Positions 21,801-28,914 of a stretch of 49,954 nucleotides of DNA are shown piece after piece; positions within the stretch are counted from its first letter, which is position 1, and every line of letters starts with the position of its first letter. The notes beneath the pieces were generated by a model. That model did no database searches and had not been told where the DNA came from. It worked only from the letters and a program-made list of their open reading frames with translations. Position numbers and translations under genes: made by a program. Source of the DNA: a virus; the IMG/VR virus record IMGVR_UViG_3300032214_000336, positions 1 to 49,954 of that record. One strand, written 5' to 3'.

Positions 21801-24114
21801 TGGTATTACAAAGAACGTTGAAGTTGGGCAATTCGTTGCAATAAATGCTGGCGACACTTTAATTTTCCGTCCTCTTGAAAGTGATGGCACTGTTAATATC
21901 ACAGACGTTAACATTCTTGATACAAAAATTAGCGGAGGAAGTTTAAGTGTACTTGACGGAGCGTATGCAACTGCTTCGGGTACCCTAGCTGAAGAAATTG
22001 TTGTTGACGGCGGCAAATATATTGGTCCAGATCAAGTTCCTGCACCCGAAGAAAACATTCCAGGGCAGGTATTGGAAAGTGTATCTATTAAAGTATTTCA
22101 TACTGTTCAAACAGGAGCTACTCCTTTACAAGCTAAAGTCAGCTACGGCAATGGTGTAAAAACTAGATATAATATTGGATTAACAATTTTAGAGTCACAG
22201 TCTGTAGTTGTTTACATTGATAAAATTAAATGCGAGACTACAAATGCAGACAGCACGTTGATATATGAAATTGATTATGAAACAAATGAAGTAGTCTTCT
22301 TTAATCCCCCCGAAACTGGATCTGTAGTAGAAATTATTTCTATAGGTATCGGAGGAGCTGAAATACTTGATTACCAAGAATTTATTGCTGATGGCGAAAC
22401 TACATTATTTTTAACAACAGCTAATTATGCCGACACTACTTCAGTGGTTGTGACCGTTGATGGGGTATCTGTTGATTCTATACCTCTCAATAGTAGTGAC
22501 TTTTTAGATGTTAAAAATAAAACTCTAATACAGTTTGCCAACGTTCCCGCAAACAAACAAGTAATAAAAATAGTCTGTATGGGAGCAGTTTCTGATGTTG
22601 ATTCTTCCGGTAATTCAGTAGTTAGAGTAAATCAGCAGGTAATTACATTTGATGGTAGCACATTAAGTTATGATTTGGATAGATTTGTAAATCTTGAAAG
22701 ATCAAGTGCTGCAGGATCAACTTTAGTTGAAATAAACGGTAAACAACTAAAAGGTGTTGATACTTCTTTTGTAGTCTACGATGGTACAAATAACATAATT
22801 GAAGTAGGTAAAGATCCTGTAGAAGCACCTAACACTGCCACGCAAGAAAATATTCAAGTTTATATTAATAATGAACTAAAAAGATATATCTTAGATTATA
22901 ATTATGATGGAAACAACAACTTAGTTACAGTTGATACAGAAGTACTTTCAGTAGGCGATGAGATCAAAGTTGTTGTTGATGTTAGAAGTCAATATAGATT
23001 TGAAGGCAACAATATTGTCTTTGCAGGTACATCTTTTGTAGAAAACGATAGTACAACAACCTTGCAAGAAGGAGATCAGATTACAGTAACTTGGTTTAGC
23101 GAATACCCAAGTATGAACATAGTTACAGATCAGTTCACTGGAGGAAAAGTGCAGTATCAATTATCTTTTGAACCTATTAGTGCCAGCTACATATGGGTTT
23201 ACAGAAATGGTTTACGCCTAACACAGGATATTGATTACGATGTGTCTGTTCCTAGAAATGTAGTTTATATGAAATCTCCTGGAGTAAATACCGATCAAAT
23301 CAAGATCGTACAGTATGGAAATTATCTAAGAAGACAACCAATCGGCTATGAGGTTTTCAAAGATATGTTAAACATTCATCACTATAAGAGGTTTAGTCTA
23401 AACAAGAATGTTGTACTAACACAGAATTTAAATTATTATGACACTGTGATAAATGTTTCCGATACGTCGAATTTATTTGAACCAATCAAATTAAAAAATA
23501 TTCCGGGTACAATTTGGATTAACGGTGAACGTATTGATTACTTTGAAAAAACAGCCACAACATTAGGTCAGCTAAGAAGAGGCTGTTTTGGTACAGCAAT
23601 TAAAGAGGTACATACTCTAGGTAGTAATATTGTTGACATTAGTAAGCCTGAAACTATTCCTTACAACGAAGAACAGGAAAGATACGATTTTGTTAGTGAT
23701 GGTAGTAGTTTGTTGATAGGTCCTTTACCGTTTGTTCCTGCACAGGCTACTAGATCAGGTTGGTACAGATCTACTATTCCTACAGGTTTTGAACCCTGCG
23801 ATCAAATTGAAGTATTCTCAGCAGGAACTAGATTGAGAAAGGATCCAATTACTATCTATGATAATTCGTTAAATCTTACTAGCCCTGAGGCAGATGTTAC
23901 TGTTGAAGCTGAATTTAGCGTTGACGGATTCAATAATTATATCAGATTAACTAATTCAGTTCCGGCAGGCACACGCATTACAGTTATTAGAAGAACAGGA
24001 AAAACCTGGTATGATAGAGGAGAAAATTCAGCTTCTAGCGGAGTTACTTTAGTTAAAAATCAAAACTCGATAGTTAAGTTTTTAAAACAAAGAGCCACTG
24101 AGCTACCTGAATAA
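9844..24114 (+). CDS. Giant mosaic virion protein in the outer-wedge gene position
   Basis: One uninterrupted frame of 4756 residues begins MADEIYPNSGIPIRRSVDLL. It follows gp6, where T4 has gene 7 and the outer wedge genes, so a baseplate-periphery role is inferred. Recognisable parts: a cupredoxin-like domain split by an inserted module (about 180-325); W/Y-rich carbohydrate-binding (CBM5/12-like) modules near 229-262, 1457-1500, 1716-1758, 2202-2249, 2494-2543 and 2619-2675; a conserved segment with GYWRGVYQWFYDTTRPHTCP and QPDWWESEYGAAPYTSGN (about 1140-1200); six FG-GAP-like propeller repeats spanning about 2170-2890; a second cupredoxin-like domain (about 2335-2475); two glycine-hairpin repeats (about 3296-3356, 3643-3704); a string of beta-sandwich-like repeats from about 3745 to 4490; and a compact C-terminal domain (RIDYFEKTATTLGQLRRGCF). 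No signal peptide is seen. Domain names come from motif resemblance only; identity with gp7 is not established. Confidence 0.8.
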   Translation: MADEIYPNSGIPIRRSVDLLPQVFKTETNSKFMAAVVDPLIQPGALDKTVGYVGKRFGKTYKGTDIYLDSDDSLRSRYQLEPGVVIRNNRDVVENFYDYVDFKNQLQFFNNFTERDDLVTSQDHYSWDPPITWDKFVNFREYYWVPNGPPSVKVLGQGDAITSTYRVRQGTTSTWIFHPDGLTNNPTITLYRGQTYKFNVNSPREGFYIRTAFDTGSLTYNPILPYIPNQLAVYDGKLWRALTFVTASIDGTIVEGPEWELVDENIRTSKFDYESGVTNNGATNGTVTFEVPLDAPDILYYQSAINPDRFGRFLIQDIEENTSINIDKEIIGKINYTSSNGVEFTNGLVVRFGGKVTPAKYAKNNWLVEKVGREITLIKFSDLEVPIITSQVPEVIFDNAGFDTDPFDDATSYPGEKDYITICRASIDNNPWSRYNRWFHKSVLEKANALNGTDFEAGDSFRAKRPIVEFRPNLQLYNHGSIAKQSVDFIDTFTTDVFSTIEGSTGYSIDGEFLYQGARVLFTADTDTLANNKIYQVNIITHNNVRQITLKATADSEPILGEAVLVRAGNVNKGLMYHFNGTSWVASQKKTKANQPPLFDVFDDNGVSFGDNETYPATSFVGTPLLGYKVGNSITDTELGFSLDYLNIDNVGDILFTFNLDSDSFSYSLNQETVSVNLNTGYYRFNPLDEFANGWLATDPVYLQPILDSVVVTEVTSTVQLSTVNWDVFDALESTLIVYLNGIRYNLYSRTKGSFVFDRALSVGDVVSIKIFANIDPDRGYYQIPLGLEKNPLNQTVQTFTLGQAIDHLTSALEVDSEFAGVYPGNSNLRDIDGYQSRAMRFLKHSGIAPLAITFLCDKNTNIIKSIQYSLKNYSNFKNDFYKRISETNFNGDISDFVDQIISAIGSAKDSSNPFADTDMIGSGAHTDINYEVEDEGIKVFALTEKFDLNTLSRKAVYVYRNGAQLLNGKDYVFDSTFGFIRLLLDLVEGDNIVIREYTSTAFNYIPCTPTKLGLYKKYTPRKFLDDTFVTPRNVIQGHDGSIITAYDDYRDDAILELELRIYNNIKVQYDESVFDIDSILGGYYGNSLYGKEELDLIVGQDFLRWVANTDIDYTTNTAYFDTENSFTYTYSNMTDPTRTKSLPGYWRGVYQWFYDTTRPHTCPWEILGFSEQPDWWESEYGAAPYTSGNLLLWEDIRDGIIRQGPRAGTYPRYARPSIINHIPTDNDGKLLSPLNSGVANDYVLVNNQGDYRLGDLSPSEYAWRSTSEWPFAVISALCLMKPFEFITDSFDRSRTTVNKLNQTVHTGTGVFTTLADLELPSTGNQQASGLSNFISSYIKSKNLSDTTLLDKISNIDVQISTRLSGFVDQSEQKYLLDSKTPSSSSSSVYVPNENYDIIFNISVPIKAIAYSGVLIEKLAEGWKIKGYDTQQPYFNYFKPIASSVDPLMSVGGVSADFFNWAPDKLYGNGDIVRNQDVFYRALKSHTSGEIFDKNLWKVLPKLPVVGGVDAFFRRTFNQIKTEKLYYGTVLTSVQAVVDFLLGYQSWLTVQGFSFDRYDSETQTAYNWQTSSKEFLFWTKHNWAVGSLLTLSPSSAQVDAAIPAGVADNLFDSFYDYQIYKADGTPLLPVFLNVNRDFKKVKVSTVNTNEGIYFLKIYFVLKEHVTLFDDRTVFNDVIYDKTTGYRQERIKSRGFRTVDWDGDYTSPGFLFDNVNIQQWQPYTDYRLGDIASYKSFNWVSKENQIGSDTFNNNGWEKLDSTPTKGLVANFDYRINQFEDYYETDADGLGSSQRDLSRHVIGYQTREYLQNMAEDSVSQFRIYQGFIREKGTSNAVTKVFDKLSRTESGSIELNEEWAFRVGRFGGTDQFKETEFRIFKNNFKLNPQPILLAPGEESTDVLDLYMRIPERNFTVAPIPFTANINPTKDYFQSSRTAGYVSALDVDFAVRVYDDILNLDLESFEENAHVWISFYKNSWTVLRYNVSNLLLVTDLNVTKTRVELVLNRTHGLSVGDIFGIRGIENLVGFYKITEVPNSRSIVIQITKEAKEPKWDSSSNVNLEVFSESRFANYQEVNLKQAANSTSGAKFWIDSNQDQKWEVVEKQQQFTSKAINEYGTTSPLGNGSAVLYIDILTQIISSMPESNLVVSYAERTDGLRPFQILNRPEVVSSGVAGKFGETLAASPDGQWLAVGSPRASGIRSDYRKDFDATRTYLQGEIVVFRGKLWRAKVDVLPADGSTITIDSEDWEPASIITANSSGVGLGYAEQGVVSLYQWSGQTWVEKFSFVSPRQAASEKFGSKISIGVSDGNYYMAISAPGSLLETGRVYLYKYAPLTSTNGETITYTVTVGPAQGLDSGFKYYINEEYRKNITLLVGNTYIFDQTDLSNVYFPNPENGAVINKHTLGFSADNISGTLAGGTLYTPGVIYYLDNSPVTRTQYISKFALATTRKIQITVTESTAGVLYYFSAETANMGNSMIRKYPSIAREWQFIENQYYKGVYDQTRTGFYEEGAIVWHDNSYWRSLEDQIGDGSTITIESGQWERLDPIPTQSSLPNNVALYDENNTASLLDDSTIPSGLSASTQNAEMVKIGDKFGTTMTMSRDGSVLVVGAPESDGQYFVNYRGIWNGYQEYVEGDVVKYTNGNFYQLGHFGDSAGLSKAYGGTEAPPASPWSLVAVETTTKSGKIFIYQKNTYDFYDLVQTVNAGSLDLYSDITEEELIDTSDLFGYALDIDYSGTTLAVSSPRADINLQNQGAVYVFKLEIDSATPTFRLKQKLQSYEIYNNELFGSTVSISERTERIVVGAKNTPYKLPVIFDSNTTRFDGNRTRFSKDQGYPGQVYVFERKDDTYLLAEKLEANLVENEGFGSSIDSTASVIVVGSPTYKVGGNVVGTTRIFRKDTSKNSLEVLAVQEPLVNINLLKSIAVYDDEKFVKLADLDIIDPNKFKILGRAEQEIKFKTPYDPATYTQGIDDVTVDTDSAWFEKNVGVLWWNTSTAKWVHYEQGDLAYRAGNWNQQAVGSSIDVYEWVESSITPTDWLKISDTVEGLAANISGQPLYGNTVYSKKIFFNPTTGLQNGTKYYFWVKNKTIIPKNVIGRNISSSDVATLIANPASSGLPILAILAPDKYLGYNLNSIITGDSALINIEYYNSERMPNSVHTEYQLLTEGVEDSLPSEALEQKWIDSLVGFNQAGNPVPDPTLLPKQRYGLAFRPIQTMFVNRATALKIVVDNIDDILETKPFSDLVDFRNLNKVDPIPDETLNLYDLSVDTYAELAEVGIVRIRPAVFSANIVDGEIDTIDIIDAGFGYRTAPPVVITGTGTGAKASITLDTQGRVSSITILQRGKNYTSAEISVRSFSVLVKTDNTFNGSWSIYFWDSAREGFFKSNVQAYDTTKFWSYADWYALGYSNTTRISKEILNLYQIPTIGLELGDIVKIKEYANGGWALLERVESGLGDILQDYVLVGRQAGTIQLSQNLYDLRVYDYQTTYDEITYDNQPTQELRFILAAVKEDIFINDLAVEWNKLFFTSMRYIFSEQLYVDWAFKTSFLNAIHNVGDLVEKTNYKNDNLESFQKYLEEVKPFRTTIREYTSRYTDIDRHGAAITDFDVPPLYDQREGQILPVLENSSVIDTYPYRWWKDNKGYSIVAIEISDAGDNYVQPPRVFIQGDGTGATAQAYISNGSVIGVKVLTPGSGYTTATATLVGGNGSSTAIGKVSAILGDSKVRTFNLALKFDRTSKTGETSEYIYEQTFIADGFTAIFNLNYPPTRDKTKISVEINSEIILDSDYSITFYKSNTDSYELLRGKLKLNNLPAAGDTIIIVYEKSDEVLDAVDRINKYYAPTSGMIGKEINQLMTGIDFGGVQIQGTTFDVSGGWDALPWFTDTWDSVEPNSDYYYIADGSTTFVTLPAAPAEGQQISVYLKRFGAGSPRTIDTLDSAGAPVVVYDQGTDEQPTIRIDDPNFIVYEDGSTNNDLVINPNAVMTTFVGDGITKNVEVGQFVAINAGDTLIFRPLESDGTVNITDVNILDTKISGGSLSVLDGAYATASGTLAEEIVVDGGKYIGPDQVPAPEENIPGQVLESVSIKVFHTVQTGATPLQAKVSYGNGVKTRYNIGLTILESQSVVVYIDKIKCETTNADSTLIYEIDYETNEVVFFNPPETGSVVEIISIGIGGAEILDYQEFIADGETTLFLTTANYADTTSVVVTVDGVSVDSIPLNSSDFLDVKNKTLIQFANVPANKQVIKIVCMGAVSDVDSSGNSVVRVNQQVITFDGSTLSYDLDRFVNLERSSAAGSTLVEINGKQLKGVDTSFVVYDGTNNIIEVGKDPVEAPNTATQENIQVYINNELKRYILDYNYDGNNNLVTVDTEVLSVGDEIKVVVDVRSQYRFEGNNIVFAGTSFVENDSTTTLQEGDQITVTWFSEYPSMNIVTDQFTGGKVQYQLSFEPISASYIWVYRNGLRLTQDIDYDVSVPRNVVYMKSPGVNTDQIKIVQYGNYLRRQPIGYEVFKDMLNIHHYKRFSLNKNVVLTQNLNYYDTVINVSDTSNLFEPIKLKNIPGTIWINGERIDYFEKTATTLGQLRRGCFGTAIKEVHTLGSNIVDISKPETIPYNEEQERYDFVSDGSSLLIGPLPFVPAQATRSGWYRSTIPTGFEPCDQIEVFSAGTRLRKDPITIYDNSLNLTSPEADVTVEAEFSVDGFNNYIRLTNSVPAGTRITVIRRTGKTWYDRGENSASSGVTLVKNQNSIVKFLKQRATELPE

Positions 24115-24117
24115 ATA
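24110..24117 (+). promoter_or_regulatory. Candidate late promoter box overlapping the giant gene stop
   Basis: AATAAATA overlaps the stop of the giant gene (24112-24114). If it works as in T4, transcription would begin about 6 bases downstream, near 24123, which cuts into the first ATG of the next gene (24122). It would then serve the internal start at 24152 or genes further on. It may be a chance match in AT-rich DNA. Confidence 0.35.
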
Positions 24118-24121
24118 TACT

Positions 24122-24787
24122 ATGGAACAAGAAAATACAAGCGATACAACCATGAAAAACGAAAAATCACAGGAAAATCAACAGCCTAATGAGACCGCCG
24201 GATGGCATTTTGAGGGCCACATTAAGATTTTTGATCCGGAAACTGGCGAGGTTTTCCAGGACAAACGCAATGCCATTCACTACGAAAATATGAGTGTAGC
24301 AATGGTAAATGCACTGTCTAATCAGGGTCAGGGTTGGATTTATCAAATGGTTTTTGGCAGCGGCGGCACCACAGTAGATCCTACAGGACTTATTACCTAT
24401 CTAACGCCTAACACTATTGGTGTAAACACAGGGTTGTACAATCAAACTTATGCAAAAGTTGTTGATCAAAACGCTACTGAAAACGTAGACCCAACTCGCA
24501 ATAAGATGGAAATTCGTCACGTTAGCGGTGCAACATATAGTGATATCGTTATTAGTTGCTTGTTAGATTACGGTGAACCGGTGGGACAACAGGCCTTTGA
24601 TAATAGTCAAGATATGAACAGCAATTTTGTTTTTGATGAATTAGGATTGAAGAGTTATAATCCCAACGGTGGAGGTAAGTTACTTACACACGTGGTTTTT
24701 CACCCAGTACAAAAATCATTAAATCGTCTCTTACAGGTTGATTATACAATCCGTGTACAGAGCTTAACCGGCTTTACGGAGGTATAA
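24122..24787 (+). CDS. Probable virion structural protein, family not recognised
   Basis: A 221-residue protein between the giant wedge protein and the first tail fibre. The first 25 residues are polar (Glu, Asn, Gln, Lys, Thr) and look disordered. A compact domain follows with HIKIFDPETGEVFQDKRNAI, ending in beta-rich sequence (KLLTHVVFHPVQKSLNR, DYTIRVQSLTGFTEV). I recall similar proteins in marine T4-like phages annotated only as structural; placement suggests a link between wedge and fibres. The start is uncertain: ATG 24122 has no ribosome site, and an in-frame ATG at 24152 would remove 10 residues. It is followed 4 bases later by a fibre gene whose Shine-Dalgarno (CGGAGGT) lies inside this 3' end. 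Confidence 0.68.
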   Translation: MEQENTSDTTMKNEKSQENQQPNETAGWHFEGHIKIFDPETGEVFQDKRNAIHYENMSVAMVNALSNQGQGWIYQMVFGSGGTTVDPTGLITYLTPNTIGVNTGLYNQTYAKVVDQNATENVDPTRNKMEIRHVSGATYSDIVISCLLDYGEPVGQQAFDNSQDMNSNFVFDELGLKSYNPNGGGKLLTHVVFHPVQKSLNRLLQVDYTIRVQSLTGFTEV

Positions 24788-24791
24788 TTAA

Positions 24792-27080
24792 ATGCCATAT
24801 ACAGTTAATTTTACTGACAGAGAAAACAAAACTCCAGTTACGGTATTTGATAATACTTCTAATGCAGACACTAGCATAAACTTTCCCGGACGAAACGTTA
24901 CCGGATATGGTCAAATTATTGCTGAAAATTTTTTACATCTCTTAGAAAATTTTGCCAGTGGTACAGCACCTGTATCCCCAGTCGAAGGGCAGTTATGGTA
25001 CAATTCTCTAGAAGGAATTCTACAAATTTGGGATAACACCCAATGGAAGGCAGCATCTAATATTCAAAAGTCCACTACAGAACCCAGTGTTGAAACTAGC
25101 AGAGTTGGCGAACTTTGGGTAGACACTACTAATCAACAGCTATATGTATTCTCGGGAGCCAGTTGGATTTTAGTAGGTCCTAATTTTAGTTCTGGATTAC
25201 GAAGCGGTCCGGTCGTAGAATCCGTTATTGACAGTGATAACTTTGATCGCGTAATACTTACTATCTTTATTGATGATGTTCCGGTAATTATTATCAGTAA
25301 AGACAGCTTTACTCCTAAGAATTCGATTAATGGATTTACCGCTATCAAAACTGGTATTAACATTACTAGTCTGGATATTGGAGAAGGCGGCTTTAGTCCA
25401 AAATTTTATGGAACAGCAATAGCTGCAGATTCATTGAATATTGGCGGAACAGCTATTGCTGCCGCTAAATTTTTACGAACTGATACAATTAATACCACTG
25501 AACAGGCTTTTAATATTAGAAATAACAGCGGACTTACATTGGGGGTAGACGGAACATTTAGCCTAACAACTAGCCCAACTGCCGCCAAAATTTACAATGC
25601 TACTAGTGGTTCTAGCATTGACCTGCAGACTAATAGGAACGGTGTTCCTAGCACAGTTGTAAAAATAGTTAATGACACAATTGGTATTAACATAGAAGCA
25701 CCAGACGAAGCGTTAACAGTTGGTGGAAATATTAAAGCTGATGGAAATTTAATTCTTACCAACGCTGCTGAAAGTACCAATTTCAGCAATGGTAGTTTTA
25801 GAACAGCCGGCGGCATTGCAGTTACTAAAAATATTTTAGTTGGAAAAAATTTAGATGTTTATGGTTCCACAATTACTACGTCAGTTGAACCAAGAGAGAC
25901 TGAAAGATACGACAGCGGAAGTTTAACAAGACGATGGAATACAGTTAGAACTAAAACTCTAATTGCAGACACTCTTGTCGGAGCACTACAAGGTAATATT
26001 ATTGGTAATGCTACAACAGCAACCAATTTACGATTTCCTACTACTTTCCGTATGCAAGGAGATATTACCAGTGCTAGTATTACCTTTGATGGACAAGTTG
26101 GGGGCACTACTAAAACTTTTGAGACTGTAATTACATCTGGTATTATTTCTAGCAAGGTAGAGCCAAGTCCAAACGTTTCATTAAAAGACGACTATGTTTT
26201 AGTATTTAGAGCGGGCGAAGGCTTATTAAAACAAACTAGAAATGTATTTGTAGGCGACCTTGGAATTCCTATTGGTACTATTCTTCCTTTTTCGGGTGCT
26301 ACTGCTCCTTACGGTTACCTGCTTTGCGATGGTAGTGAGCAAGAAATTTCAAAATATAGAGATTTGTATAACGTCATCGGAACAACCTACGGTACACCTT
26401 TTAGAGGTCAGTCAGGATTAACTTTTGTATTGCCTGATATGAGAGGACGTTTTCCTCTAGGTAAACATAATATGGATAATGCTAATACTGTACCGTTGGG
26501 AGGAGGCTTTGTTGACGGTGGTGGTGGTTTACCAAGTAGTGAAACAATTCCAGCAGGTAATTTTGTAATTGGTCGTAGATATTCTATTGCCAGTGTAGGA
26601 TCAACAAGTTGGACATCAATTGGAGCAAGTTCGGCAACAGTGGGTGTGGTGTTTACAGCGACCGGTCCTGGTACTGGTACTGGTACTGCTACCCTAGTAC
26701 CTAGAGTTGACGATACACAGGCTCAGACATTAGGCGGCGCTAGCGGCGACTACAGAAATACCCTTACAATTACTAATTTACCACAACACGAACACGATTT
26801 TAAAGCATTGGATTCGAATGGAACCAAAGGTGGAAATCAATATTATGCAACTAGATTAGACACTGCTAGTCCCGGCGGCATTGAACCAGGCCAGGGAGCA
26901 TTTTTAGGTCGCGGACCAACTACGCCGGGCCAAACGCAGTACCTGCCTAGCTCTGGTGGTGTTATGGGGCCAGGACAAACAGAAACATATTCAACGGCAC
27001 AGCTAGGACAGAGTTTTTCAATTATGAACCCTTACCTAACTTTAAACTACATTATCCGTTCAGGACCACCAATATTCTAA
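24792..27080 (+). CDS. Tail fibre with collar (gp12-like) receptor-binding end
   Basis: A 762-residue fibre. Residues 1 to about 135 are the N-terminal domain shared by five genes here (GYGQIIAENFLHLLENFA, VEGQLWYNS), probably the attachment end. A long beta-rich shaft follows. Residues about 493-556 are a phage tail collar domain (GTILPFSGATAPYGYLLCDG, LPDMRGRFPLGKHN). Near 664 is LPQHEHDF, an HxH pair like the zinc-binding histidines of T4 short fibre gp12, and the end (NPYLTLNYIIRSGPPIF) fits the collar family. Between them, about 590-637, is an inserted module (SVGSTSWTSIGASSATVG, FTATGPGTGTGTATL) that I know as a recurring motif in marine phage proteins. Strong Shine-Dalgarno GGAGG, spacing about 10. 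The likely role is irreversible host binding. Confidence 0.85.
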   Translation: MPYTVNFTDRENKTPVTVFDNTSNADTSINFPGRNVTGYGQIIAENFLHLLENFASGTAPVSPVEGQLWYNSLEGILQIWDNTQWKAASNIQKSTTEPSVETSRVGELWVDTTNQQLYVFSGASWILVGPNFSSGLRSGPVVESVIDSDNFDRVILTIFIDDVPVIIISKDSFTPKNSINGFTAIKTGINITSLDIGEGGFSPKFYGTAIAADSLNIGGTAIAAAKFLRTDTINTTEQAFNIRNNSGLTLGVDGTFSLTTSPTAAKIYNATSGSSIDLQTNRNGVPSTVVKIVNDTIGINIEAPDEALTVGGNIKADGNLILTNAAESTNFSNGSFRTAGGIAVTKNILVGKNLDVYGSTITTSVEPRETERYDSGSLTRRWNTVRTKTLIADTLVGALQGNIIGNATTATNLRFPTTFRMQGDITSASITFDGQVGGTTKTFETVITSGIISSKVEPSPNVSLKDDYVLVFRAGEGLLKQTRNVFVGDLGIPIGTILPFSGATAPYGYLLCDGSEQEISKYRDLYNVIGTTYGTPFRGQSGLTFVLPDMRGRFPLGKHNMDNANTVPLGGGFVDGGGGLPSSETIPAGNFVIGRRYSIASVGSTSWTSIGASSATVGVVFTATGPGTGTGTATLVPRVDDTQAQTLGGASGDYRNTLTITNLPQHEHDFKALDSNGTKGGNQYYATRLDTASPGGIEPGQGAFLGRGPTTPGQTQYLPSSGGVMGPGQTETYSTAQLGQSFSIMNPYLTLNYIIRSGPPIF

Positions 27081-27090
27081 GAGATAAATT

Positions 27091-28896
27091 ATGGCATATT
27101 TAATTACCAAGTCAGACGGAACAACACTTACTACAGTATCAGATGGTCAAATTGACGACCTGTCAACTGACTTGACCCTGATAGGAAAAAATTACAGTGG
27201 CTTTGGCGAATCGTTAAATGAAAATTTTGTTAAACTGTTAGAAAACTTTGCCAGCACAGCTAGACCAACTCGCCCAGTTAGAGGTCAAATTTGGTTTGAT
27301 GTAACTGAATTAAAATTAAAAGTATATAACGGAACTGCATTTCAGCCAGTTAGTTCTGCTACCATTGCGGCTATTCAACCTACTACATTAACTCCGGGTG
27401 ATTTATGGTTTGATGATACAAACAAACAATTATATTTCTATGACGGAGAAAACACATTATTGTTAGGTCCAACGTATGGACTTAGCCAAGGTCTTAGTGG
27501 AATTAGAGTCAGTACAATTCTTGACACATTAAATCAAAGTAAAGTTATTACCAGTTTGTATAACAACGGAACATTGGTAGGTATTTTCTCTAGTGCAGAA
27601 ACTGAGTTTACACCAAAGATTCCAATCGGTGGATTTTCGGGAACAATCACTCCCGGATTCAATGCAGGTTCAATTCCAGGAATTAAATTTAAAGTAACAG
27701 CAACTGATTCAGATAGACTTGGAGGTACAATAGCCAGTACCTATGTTCGAAGAGATGAAAGTACTGTAATTACTGGAAAATTGGGTATCAGCGACGGTAT
27801 TGAAGTAGGTGCTGGTTACACAGGTAGATTATTATCTAATAATGGAGAACTGTTACTACAAAACGTGGCCCTAAACAAGGCTGTAAAAATTAGTGCCAAC
27901 CGCGGTAACATCCAAGATGATGTAGTTATTATAGATCCAAGTACACAGACATTTAAAATATACGATGGATTTATAACTAGCGAAACTACTGTAGGCGGAA
28001 ACCTTACAGTTAAGGGAGACCTTACTGTAGAAGGAAACACTGTTGCTGTAGACGTAGCTAATTTGAGAGTAGAAAATAAACAAATTGAATTAGGAACAAG
28101 TGCAGACAGTTCAATTCTTACTAATGAGCAGGCCGACGGCGGCGGCATTATATTAAGATCTTCCGGCGCCGGCGGCGATAAGGAAATTTATTGGAGCCTA
28201 GTCAACGATGCCTGGACTTTTAATCAACACGTTAATTTAGAAAGAAACAAGTCTATTAGAATCGGAGGGGTTGAACTATTAAAATATAATGAAGGATTGG
28301 CCACCTACGAATTAACTAATTCAGTAACTCGTGCTACAGGTATTAGTATTTTTGGTACGCAATCAGAATGGACAGTAGATAATGTCTACACAAATACCAA
28401 CAGAATTTCTATTATAAATTCAGCAGGTAACTTAGAATTAGAACCTACAACTGGTAGCAGCGTTAGCCTTATTGGATCTCCTAGAATAACAGGATTAGGC
28501 GAGCCCTCTGGATCTCAAGATGCAGCTACTAAGAATTATGTGGATAATCAACTTAGAGCAAAAAGTTTAGCCTTTACGTTTGACATTAGTGATGGTATTT
28601 CAAACGGTGATATTGCAACTTGGTTAGAACAAATTGCTCCGGTAGTAGAATACGGAAATGGAACAATTGCAAGGCTTCTATGTACATATGTAAGTAATCT
28701 TAATACAGATATTGATTCGCTGTTAAATGCAGCATTGAATGAATCTTCTTCTACATTTAATACACCAACTGGCACAGGATCAGCCCTAACTGACGTTAGT
28801 TTTGCTACTGTTACAATTCCAGCACCTGCGGTGAGTATTTCAAGATTAGTAAAAACATATCAGATTACTGCTGGAGTCTGGACATTTGTGTCATAA
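27091..28896 (+). CDS. Tail fibre paralogue, shared N-terminal domain
   Basis: A 601-residue fibre starting MAYLITKSDGTTLTTVSDGQ, with the shared N-terminal domain (GFGESLNENFVKLLENFAS, VRGQIWFDV, then GDLWFDDTNKQLYFYDG) over the first 130 residues. The shaft has beta-repeat sequence (TVGGNLTVKGDLTVEGNTVA). Near 470 is the widespread fibre motif GEPSGSQDAATKNYVDNQLR. The last 100 residues form a separate end domain with no adhesin family I recognise (LLCTYVSNLNTDIDSLLNAA). It follows the collar fibre by 10 bases with an AAGAGA ribosome site. It is probably a structural fibre or adaptor. Confidence 0.8.
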   Translation: MAYLITKSDGTTLTTVSDGQIDDLSTDLTLIGKNYSGFGESLNENFVKLLENFASTARPTRPVRGQIWFDVTELKLKVYNGTAFQPVSSATIAAIQPTTLTPGDLWFDDTNKQLYFYDGENTLLLGPTYGLSQGLSGIRVSTILDTLNQSKVITSLYNNGTLVGIFSSAETEFTPKIPIGGFSGTITPGFNAGSIPGIKFKVTATDSDRLGGTIASTYVRRDESTVITGKLGISDGIEVGAGYTGRLLSNNGELLLQNVALNKAVKISANRGNIQDDVVIIDPSTQTFKIYDGFITSETTVGGNLTVKGDLTVEGNTVAVDVANLRVENKQIELGTSADSSILTNEQADGGGIILRSSGAGGDKEIYWSLVNDAWTFNQHVNLERNKSIRIGGVELLKYNEGLATYELTNSVTRATGISIFGTQSEWTVDNVYTNTNRISIINSAGNLELEPTTGSSVSLIGSPRITGLGEPSGSQDAATKNYVDNQLRAKSLAFTFDISDGISNGDIATWLEQIAPVVEYGNGTIARLLCTYVSNLNTDIDSLLNAALNESSSTFNTPTGTGSALTDVSFATVTIPAPAVSISRLVKTYQITAGVWTFVS

Positions 28897-28914
28897 AAGA
28901 ATACGGAGCGATAA

